This document shows positions 55,945 to 64,000 of a stretch of DNA of 64,000 nt, in pieces; the stretch's first letter is position 1; every line of letters starts with the position of its first letter. Under the pieces are notes generated by a model, which made no database searches, was not told the DNA's origin, and saw only the letters and a list, made by a program, of their open reading frames with translations. The translations under genes were made by a program, and so were the position numbers. Where the stretch lies: the NCBI RefSeq assembly GCF_032854445.1, contig NC_088302.1, forward strand, positions 22,891,788 to 22,955,787. Reading direction: 5' to 3'. This DNA comes from Liolophura sinensis (lineage: Eukaryota; Mollusca; Polyplacophora; Chitonida; Chitonidae).

Positions 55945-58351
55945 CACTTTGGTTGTGATTGATGTTTTATGGAACAATGTCTTAGTGCTATAGTGGATTT
56001 TCAAAAGACAGTTTAGTGTTTTTGTTTATTTCTGTATGTAGTTATTTTACTACTAGACTTAATTTTTGGTATAGTTCTTTAATTCCATAAAATAAAATTT
56101 GCTTTCTCTTTGAACACAAATACTGAGTTTGTTATCTATGATAATATAACAACAAACACAAGTAAGAAGGTACCTTTTCCCTCGTAATGGCAACTCGGTC
56201 CAAGCCATAAAACAGACTGAGCATAGTTCTTTGTTAATGGACGACTACTACGTTAACAGTTCGACAACAAATCGTCATCGGAAAGCCAGGAATGAACGAC
56301 TGATTACATACCCGAGTAACGTTAGGGGGGAAAGATTCTTCATCAAGTAATGGTTTATTTGACAGTTGTTTTCACTTAAACGATGGCGTTCATTTTTATG
56401 GGTGAAGGAACCCAGAAGTAAGGCACCGACCTATAATGAGTTACTGACAAGACTTCCCACGTGTGAGACATACACACTTTACACCTGGCGAAGGAAAAGA
56501 AAAATTACACTTATTGTCACCAAGACGCCCACGAACACCAAGAGTGACGAATCTACCAGTTGCATGTCCATGGACAGGTTTAAAAACCAAACTTGACATA
56601 TGAACTGCACTCGACTTATAAACCCATTTAAGTCAACAACATTCGGTCCTGTTGTTTTTTTCTTAAAACATAAAATGTTAGTCAAAAATATGTTGATTCC
56701 ATGATTGGTTGAATGACTGATTGATGTTGAACTCAGGTATGGTTCACTTATACGACGCATTCTTGAGAACACCCTAGAGTACCAATCATATAAATGAATA
56801 AATAAGTAAATGAGTTTTTCATTACAGGATTCAGGTTCATGGATGGAGGAAACTGGATAGCCTGTGGTAAACCATCGCCCTTCGCCAGGTACTTTACCAA
56901 CCTCACAGAAACATGTAGTGATCATTTTTACGTAATGTGGCCTGCTGACCTTTCTATACTTCAATGCACACATAAGCGCTGTAATATGTACTACTTTAAC
57001 TATGAGGTACATGTACCTCTTCCATTCGAATTGTCTGAAGCCAAGCGTAGATGTTGAAAAATTTGTTTAGCTATTTATACCTGAACGCGGAAAAGACAAT
57101 GACAACAATTGATAGTACACGCAGAATAAAACACGCAGCAAATAGTTCTTGTGGTGTATGTCTGGTTTGCTATAGTCTATTTCTTTTAGCCAATCGGCTT
57201 CATCCAGCTTTATGTAAAATCAGTCATACTCGCTACCAAAGTTATCAATAGTGACATGTAACAACCTTGCACAAGTTCTGCTCGTAAGTTACACGGAAAA
57301 TGCACTTAAAATACTTTTAATTCAAAATGTTAAACTTCACAAACTTAGTTCCAACATCAAGAACTCATTGCCTCGTGTGACGTCATAATTATTCAAAAGC
57401 AGGTTGAATGCTCGGCTATCAGCTTGGAGAGTAATTTGTTTTACATTGGTTGCACCATCAAGGCCTTAGAACAAGCTCCAAAAAAGCCTGTGCTACTTAC
57501 CGTCATTGCGAACAGATTACTTTGTTTTAATTTTGAAACATCAATCTCTGAAATCATACTGCCGTGAGATCATACGCTACAAGAGCTAAAATAAAATTCA
57601 TTTATTAACGTTGCATTATACTAAAAAGTGTAAACAATTTCAAACATGGCAGTCTCAGAAACAGGGTTTACAGAGTTTACAGTCAAGTCAATAGCAACTT
57701 AGGTAACTGGTGTTGGAATAATTTCAAACCAGCTATATATCCAGTATGCCACTGTTTTTTTTTTAAAATAATTATGACCGAGATTATGACCTTTAACATT
57801 ATTAATTATGGAAATTGTTCTAACATTTTTCATGCGAGAAAATGAACTTCATACATATTCATGTGTACAGCTTGGGTTCTTACGTGTCACTGACCAAAGA
57901 CTATTTTGGTGGCGAGTATGACTGATTTTACAATCAGATCAATATAGGTGACTGGTTAAAAGAAATAGACTATAGTCTGACAAAGGCATCAAAGACATTA
58001 AGTGCAACAGGTATCACGAATTTTTGCTTGACACAGGACAGGTCTTCACATGTTAAAATGAGGTTGATCCACCATGGATTTCATTTTAACAAGAGGCCCC
58101 ATTCCTGAACTGTTAGATACCCATAGTATATCACTGCCTGGACGATGTTTTCTTTCTTTTTTCATTGATCCTTACACGGAAAGCATAATTCAACATAATA
58201 TGTTTTTGCATTTGAAAATAAATTTTATTAGATGTAGTAAAAAAAATTATACCAAAATTTATCTACCATAACAAATAAGAAGTAAGTAATAAACGTAACT
58301 GGAGTTCAAACAGTCTCAATAGCACTACGACATGGTTGTCTTTAAACAGAG
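55945..58351. other. Tail-to-tail interval B4/A5
   Basis: Both 3' UTRs, a SINE-like tail (about 56,690-56,815), a repeated segment (56,825-57,055) and inverted arms at about 57,140-57,320 and 57,770-57,970. The first-arm frame is disrupted (frame change before LDEADWLKEIDYSK). CRE-type TGACGTCA at 57,378-57,385. No gene supported. Confidence 0.5.
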
Positions 58352-60268
58352 CTATATCTTAATGGTAAGTTTCTTCGTGCTTATAACGGAAATTCTCGAC
58401 CTCAGTGTATCAGTGGACATCTGCGACTCTGCATCAGCGTCATCAGATCTACGTCTCTTAACACGGCAAATTACTATAATCAAACTGACTGAAGCAACAG
58501 CGGTCAGAATTACAACAAACACAACTATCATCAAATTAGGAAACATTTCCGACTTGTCTGTATTAGTTAGGGAAACCTCAGACTGAGTGTCCTTCAAACT
58601 AGAACTTGGCACAAAGGAAACGGTGATGCTTATCTCGGTGTGTTTTGACGGGCTTCCGTTGTCTTTTGCTACAACAGTCAATATCACTTTCGGTTCATTC
58701 AGCGAATCAAGTGGTTTCTTGATAGAAACAGACCCTGAGTTCTGATTGATAGAGAAATACTGATTCTCCGGAATGATCGCAAACTTGATGCTAGAATTGT
58801 CATTTTCATCGCCATCAACAGCAGTAACCTGGAATATCACTTGCCCAACACTAACATCTTTGTATATATAGACCTCGGGATTTATTTGTGTGAATTCTGG
58901 AGCGTTGTGGTTCTCGTCCAAAACGTTGACAATGATTTCCTTTGACACAACATTGGGTTGTTTTCCGCTGTCGTGACACGTTACCAAAACAATATGCCGA
59001 GAGGACTGTTCTCTATCTAGCTTGACATTCAGTATAAGCTGGAACTCGGTTTCGCTCAGAGGAATCAGCGAAAAGTGTTCATTCTCCACAGTGCACTTAA
59101 TGTCCGCGTTCACACCAGAGTCTTTGTCTCTCACTGAAATCGCAGCCACGAAATGTTGTCTTTCTGCCGATTCGGAGACGAAAGCTTCGTCAGTGCCAGA
59201 AAGAAAGTTCACTGTGATCTCGGGGACGTTGTCGTTTACGTCTAAAACGTTCACCTTAACTACAGACGTTGACGTCAGTGGCGGCGAACCCCCATCCACA
59301 GCCTCCACAATCAGTCGGTAGAGCTTTTCATCTTCGTAATCAAACACCTTTAGGGAGAACACATCACCAGATACGGGGTCAATATGAAACACACCTGGGT
59401 AAATCATCGCTGTAACTGCGCTTATTCTGTAACTCAGCTGGCCATTCACACCTGAATCTTCGTCACTGGCCGTCATCTGGATTACAGGTGAATCGATAGC
59501 AGAATTTTCCTCCACAGTTACTGTAGTTTGGACAGTTGTGAACACAGGTGATCTGTTGACAGCCTGTACTGATACAACTATTGTCGTGGTACCTGTTCTC
59601 GGAGGTGATCCGCCATCTTTAGCCTCCAGTCTCAGTCGGTATTGTTGCTGTGTTTGTTTATCAAGTATCCCTGTAAGTTTTATGCGCAGATCATCTGTAC
59701 CGTCCAGGTTACTGATAACATCCAACGCGAACATTTCACTGGCGGGAGAAATCTGATAAGTGATCACAGAGTTATGTCCCATATCTAGGTCAGTGGCAGA
59801 GGGGATCGGAAACGTCGTGTTGACGTCAGCATCTTCAAAAATCTCCAATTGGACATTTTCTTCGCGAAAGAAAGGCGCATTATCATTAACATCAGTTATC
59901 ATGATATCAAAACGGAAAATGCCAACCAATTTGGATTCCAAGGACACAGCGATATCCAATTTCACCAAACACGTTTCCGTATGATCACAGATTTCTTCCC
60001 GGTCTAAACTTTTCATCAGGAAAACTTCACCACTTGATTTTGTGATTTGGAAATAATCAGCGAAGGGGTTGCCTCGTTTGAGAATAGAACACATGGGCTT
60101 AGCACCGTGTTTCGCTGTGGTCATACCTCCATTCCCGTTGAAAACATCACCGATGACGGTGTACGCTGGAGTGTCTTCTGGTATAGCGATGACCTGTCGA
60201 GAAGTTATCTGTCCATCCACGGCGATGACCAGCAGCACCAGAAAAACTGCTAGTGTCCTAAAACTCAT
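58352..60268 (-). CDS. A5: 5-repeat protocadherin, type A, intact
   Basis: 638 residues, same plan as A2. The N-terminus (MSFRTLAVFLVLLVIAVDG, PAYTVIGD, KHGAKP) and VVSVQAVNRSP follow A1, not its neighbours, showing mosaic ancestry. Notable changes are DMGHNSV in EC2 (D to H), SAVTAMIYPGVFHIDPVSG in EC3, and the EC4 linker DENHN instead of DENDN (a calcium-ligand position). The tail has DDADAESQ and ends ISVISTKKLTIKI, a change (E to K) in the otherwise constant SVISxEKL motif. CX5C of EC1 and the membrane helix are normal. Open, but with several changes at conserved sites. Poly(A) signal at 58,229-58,224. Divergent partner: B5. Confidence 0.9.
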   Translation of the reverse strand: MSFRTLAVFLVLLVIAVDGQITSRQVIAIPEDTPAYTVIGDVFNGNGGMTTAKHGAKPMCSILKRGNPFADYFQITKSSGEVFLMKSLDREEICDHTETCLVKLDIAVSLESKLVGIFRFDIMITDVNDNAPFFREENVQLEIFEDADVNTTFPIPSATDLDMGHNSVITYQISPASEMFALDVISNLDGTDDLRIKLTGILDKQTQQQYRLRLEAKDGGSPPRTGTTTIVVSVQAVNRSPVFTTVQTTVTVEENSAIDSPVIQMTASDEDSGVNGQLSYRISAVTAMIYPGVFHIDPVSGDVFSLKVFDYEDEKLYRLIVEAVDGGSPPLTSTSVVKVNVLDVNDNVPEITVNFLSGTDEAFVSESAERQHFVAAISVRDKDSGVNADIKCTVENEHFSLIPLSETEFQLILNVKLDREQSSRHIVLVTCHDSGKQPNVVSKEIIVNVLDENHNAPEFTQINPEVYIYKDVSVGQVIFQVTAVDGDENDNSSIKFAIIPENQYFSINQNSGSVSIKKPLDSLNEPKVILTVVAKDNGSPSKHTEISITVSFVPSSSLKDTQSEVSLTNTDKSEMFPNLMIVVFVVILTAVASVSLIIVICRVKRRRSDDADAESQMSTDTLRSRISVISTKKLTIKI

Positions 60269-61649
60269 GGTTTATGTGTGTACCTAAGTGGAAATAAAAC
60301 GAGATCTCTGGTGCACTATGGTCGCCGAAAATTGTAGGTTTGTCTTTTCACCTGTCTTCGTCTTGATCTGTAAAATAGAATAAATGAAATCAGTGTTATT
60401 CAAACAATTTCATATTTTCATGTTATGAGGAACAATTCTGTTCTGGTTAAGAGCTGGTTAAAACCCATTAATATTCTACAAATAATGGCAACATCTGACT
60501 CAGTGGTGAAAAGCGTCTCTAACTGAAAAACCGTAAATCCTTCAACATGGACGGAACGTGTAAAAAGATCTTAATTTTATTAGTTTTACAACATGTTTAA
60601 AAATTTACATCAGAAATCACGCCTTATAGTCAAGTGCATAATAATTCTTACCTCTATAATTCAGTGTTTATCTTGCTCATGAACAAGAAAAGCGGGTTTT
60701 TTTTTTTCGGAAAATCCTTGTCTTATCTCCTTGTTGGTTCGTTTTGGATTGACTGAGAAATCGTCTTCAGGCTTATATAAGGCATCTTGAACCCAGAATT
60801 GGTCATACATCCACCGAAGACCCCCGCTAAGTATATCCCCGCATTTCCTGCTCCACTTGTATTAGCTTTGTTCTTCGCTGATTATCTCCCACTGAAGGAG
60901 GCCTTCCGACGACTATTGCCTGAATGATAATCCCTACCGTGTTCTCTATGCCTCTTGTATTTCACCTGGTTGTCTGTAATATATTAATCTGTAAATCCCG
61001 TAGCTCGCCTAAGGGATTATCTCCTGTGACATTGATTGAACAATAACCGAAAAGGAAACGTATTCGAATATGATTTCCTTTACACCCTATCTTCTTTCAA
61101 CGTATATCTTAAAAAAAATATTGGTTGTAGACGTAGTAAATTTAGTGGCATTAATTGATAAAAAATTAAACCACCCACTGCCATCTGTAAAAAGTTTGGC
61201 CATGGCTTAGTTATGTTACCCTTGCAACAGTTGAAAAGAGCAAAATTAAAGTACTCCAAAATTATTGTTTTAAAATTACTGCATACATGGTCTATTCAGA
61301 TTATCAAAGGGGTAATACATATTTGCTATAAAGTCCACCCATCAACTTCCTCATATCTTTCTGGGAACACCTGTTGGCAGAATGGTCTAAATGTTTCGCA
61401 ATGATTATTGAGTATTATAGGTGCCTGAGTGTAAGGTCGTTGCTTCGAAGCCCAGATTGCTTTTTCACCACTAGAATCTCTGGTACGTAACCAGGAATAA
61501 CGATTCGAAAAAAATCACAGTGAACAGCTGTTACATGCACAGGTGAAAAATACCTTAACTTGTTCATATTCTATAATATTACTTTCAATGTTTCGCTTTC
61601 TAATTTATAACGCAGTGATCTTTGAACTAGAGAAGGAACATGAAAACTT

Positions 61650-61817
61650 GGAGCCTTAATCCTCCACCATATTAAGAAGATGTAGGATTAACAGGTCAGT
61701 GTTTGTTCAATCTCTCAACCTAATCAAATTTAATCAACACACAGAATAACGGAAATACTTGCACACCTGACGTCATAATTACGGACGAGGGACAGTCTTT
61801 AGCGGCAAACTTCAAAG
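61650..61817. promoter_or_regulatory. Conserved control block, unit 5
   Basis: Inverted TAATCC/GGATTA pair and CACACCTGACGTCATAATTA with intact TGACGTCA at 61,768-61,775, ending gcggcaaacttcaaag. Confidence 0.6.
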
Positions 61818-63445
61818 CTGTCTGTTAGCTTGAAACATGTAAGATCAATTGTGCATTTAATCAACGTTTTCTTTGAAATAAAAACCTTGTTGCGTGCTAT
61901 CTCCGCGTAGACCTTTTTTCTTACCGACAAAACACAACACAGACAAACATAATCGCTACAGCAGATGTATCAATATATTTTCAATAGCTAACCACGATTT
62001 ATTAGACATTTATCTTTGCCAGACACAGTGGTACATCATATTGTGCGTCGCACAATATTAACTGTCTTGTCATAGCTTTCTCATATATCCAGTTGGTCTG
62101 TAAGAACATATATAACGGTAGCTGATTTAACGTCAACATATGTTGTGATAAGACATCCCCATGTAAAAGAGAACCTTCTTTTAAGCGGTGGTAAAATTTT
62201 AGTTGATTTAGAAACACTAAGAGGCATATAGGGATATAACATGAATAGCTTTTCTTCACAATCATGTAACAATGTTCGTCAAAACCTTGCAGACAAAATA
62301 AATCACAGTTACTTGGAGACTGAAATGATAAATGTTGATTCCCTCCCCCATAAAACCCATGACTTTCACATCAATGAGCCCTTCTACAGTTTACGTCGTT
62401 AACATCAGTCAAATAAGTCTAAGTTTGATTTATCTTTGTTAAAACATTCAATGTGATTTTATATCCACAAGAATAGGGTACCACAGGTCCATGTACAATA
62501 AGTTTCAATTCCATTTCCACAAACTAATTTTTTTATTCAACCAAAAATGTGGCAAGTTTTATGTTCAATTATACCAATACAAAAGTCACGGGATATTTTT
62601 CTTGTTTTCAACTAATTATACAATGTGTCAGTTTTGCATTGGTCGCGTGTTGAGGAAATCAAACTCCAATACGTTTCCTCTGTGGCTTTTGTCTAACCAG
62701 TATTACATGACATCATCCTTTATTTGTGTAAAGATAAAGGGCGGATAAAAGTATTAGAGACAATACCATCCGACAGGTGGGAACACGGGCACACTCAGCA
62801 TGAGCCGAAGGTTTTGTCCTTTAACAGTTCCCGAAAAGACCTACACCCTAGCTGACATCACATACAAACAAGGTTCAAAAACACCGCACAGGAAATACGG
62901 GGGTTACCCTACTGGGGTGCTAGCCAGAGGGTACATACCTAGAAGCCAAATTTGTGTTTACATGTACAAGTCAGAAGATATTCAATTGGTCATTCACAAA
63001 TCAACCTTCGAGGCACACCTGCACAACGTAGCAGCATTTTGGAACTCGAAAACTATTACCACAAGGTGTTACCAGAAAGTGCTACATTTTACAAGAACGA
63101 ACTTTGTGGGTAAGTTGTATTGTAAGAAAGGCTTTGACACTCGTTGTCAAACTCTATACAATCTAGTTTAAATTGCTTTCTTTTCTCCACAAATGCATGA
63201 TGTTCATCTGTGTAGTATTGGCCAAAGACTAAACAGGCTAAAGTTTAGTGGAACGTTACAAAATTCAAGACGCACTTGTGAACAAAGTTGAAAAGCTTTT
63301 TTCGTTGAACGTGATCAGCTAAAAGTGTGGAACTTTATCATTCAAATGTGCAACGTTACTTATGTTGATTTAATTATAAAAAGCACTTTAGCCTTCTGTT
63401 CAAAATCAAAAGAACGTATAATTGTTTTGATTCGCTTAGAATATA

Positions 63446-63708
63446 GGGGCCTCCGTGGCCAAGGGAGCCACGGCGCAATAAATCAGGGGCCTTTATCTAT
63501 CTGGTCGCCGTGAGTTCAAATCCAGCTTCTGCAGGCTGCCTCATCGGCTGAGGTGGGAAGGTCTTCGGATGGTCCTGAGTTTCCCCACGTGTTATGCCCT
63601 GCTTCCTCCCACCATATTGCTGGCCGCAGTTGTATAAGTGAAATATTATTGAGTACAGCGTAAAATACCGATAAAATAAATAACAAATCAATCAAATAAA
63701 TAAATAAC
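63446..63708 (+). mobile_element. Fixed SINE in the B5 leader intron
   Basis: Orthologous SINE copy, essentially identical to the one in unit 3 (43,884-44,146), in keeping with a recent two-unit duplication. Confidence 0.85.
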
Positions 63709-63817
63709 TTAAAATATTTTTATTTCACAGGATAACTTGTACTACACCAGAAGATATCTTTAAACCTTGGGTGAAGTTACTGCCACATTAGGGAGTACAG
63801 CATAACGACGCACAGCC

Positions 63818-64000
63818 ATGATGTATCTACAGTCAATACTTGCTCTGTTGTGTTGTGGCGCTAATGGAATCACAATTTTGACTCAGCATATCCTCATTCC
63901 AGAGGACACACCAGTGTACGCCGTTATCGGGAATATTTTGGCCTTTGGTGAGATTAATGTTTTGAAGGATAACCCCAGAGGAGACAAATGGAAGTTCTCC
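63818..64000 (+). CDS. B5: type-B protocadherin, N-terminal part, cut by window end
   Basis: The first 61 codons of a type-B gene: signal peptide MMYLQSILALLCCGANG, then ITILTQHILIPEDTP and the start of EC1, open to the last base. The sequence matches B3 apart from a few changes (GEINVLK for GETNVLK). The rest lies beyond the window, so whether it is intact, or carries the A-type EC2-EC3 segment of B3, cannot be told. Confidence 0.9.
   Translation, partial: MMYLQSILALLCCGANGITILTQHILIPEDTPVYAVIGNILAFGEINVLKDNPRGDKWKFS

Larger units (their letters stand above)
60269..63817. promoter_or_regulatory. Head-to-head control interval A5/B5
   Basis: For A5: TATA at 60,772-60,781, leader exon end 60,652, and a palindrome at 60,671-60,688 that has one mismatch here (cttgctcatgaacaag). 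For B5: donor TGTGG|GTAAGT after 63,109, acceptor before 63,731 (87 nt from the start). The left part (to about 61,560) resembles unit 1 and the right part (from about 61,650) is almost identical to unit 3, marking an exchange point. Confidence 0.6.
19164..64000. repeat. Tandem array of divergent protocadherin gene pairs, about 9.1-10.3 kb units
   Basis: Measured between the A-gene poly(A) signals, units run 19,164-29,465, 29,466-38,588, 38,589-48,447, 48,448-58,223 and 58,224-64,000 (the last is cut by the window end). Each contains one minus-strand A gene, a head-to-head control interval, one plus-strand B gene and a tail-to-tail interval. Units 2 and 4 share a 120-bp deletion after about 32,410 and 51,395. 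Units 3 and 5 are almost identical over 41,650-44,440 and 61,650-64,000 (constant offset 19,562). The array clearly continues past the right edge. Confidence 0.95.

Noticed and set aside
19164-64000. CRISPR array or bacterial-type repeat system
   Set aside because: The repeats are kilobase gene units with introns, poly(A) signals and SINEs; there are no short regularly spaced repeats.

Overview
The window is invertebrate nuclear DNA: AT-rich, intron-containing and full of tRNA-derived SINEs. It holds a cluster of protocadherin-type cell-adhesion genes. The SINE family has a tRNA-like head, a conserved middle and a tail ending in repeated AAATA-type units. Together with the local expansion of mostly single-coding-exon protocadherins, this suggests a lophotrochozoan such as a mollusc or brachiopod. 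That placement is an inference; I cannot name a species from sequence alone.

Layout. Bases 1-10,965 contain no gene I can support; a CpG-rich, promoter-like patch lies near 2.1-2.5 kb. Bases 10,966-16,319 (minus strand) carry a 7-cadherin-repeat protocadherin. One large exon encodes the ectodomain and membrane segment, and three small cytoplasmic exons follow with matching splice phases. Its organisation resembles vertebrate delta-protocadherins. Bases 16,320-19,163 hold its upstream region, a diverged relic of the array unit, a TTTA microsatellite and a short SINE.

From 19,164 to the window end there is a tandem array of about 9.1-10.3 kb units. Each unit contains two short (5-cadherin-repeat, about 640 residue) protocadherins with intronless coding regions, arranged head to head: a minus-strand type-A gene and a plus-strand type-B gene, about 2.9-3.8 kb apart. 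Five A genes (A1-A5) and five B genes (B1-B5; B5 is cut by the window end) are visible. A2, A3, A5, B2, B3 and B4 are open. A1, B1 and A4 carry frameshifts. Units 2 and 4 resemble each other, as do units 3 and 5 in part, giving a 19.6 kb dimeric higher-order period.

Each head-to-head interval contains a TATA box and non-coding leader exon for A, a predicted leader intron for B with a fixed SINE inside it, and between them a conserved block. That block carries TGACGTCA (CRE-type) and an inverted TAATCC/GGATTA pair. The same block, diverged, lies upstream of the 7-repeat gene, tying it to the array by descent. Types A and B differ in EC1, EC4-5 and the tail, but are nearly identical at DNA level through EC2-EC3, and B3 carries an A-type segment: clear signs of gene conversion between inverted partners. 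All ten short genes have lost the calcium-binding DxNDN motif at the EC2-EC3 junction.

Inferred biology: membrane recognition proteins, probably neuronal or epithelial, whose divergent pairs may be co-expressed from a shared central control region. Because the units are so similar, single-base frameshifts could be assembly errors as well as real lesions.
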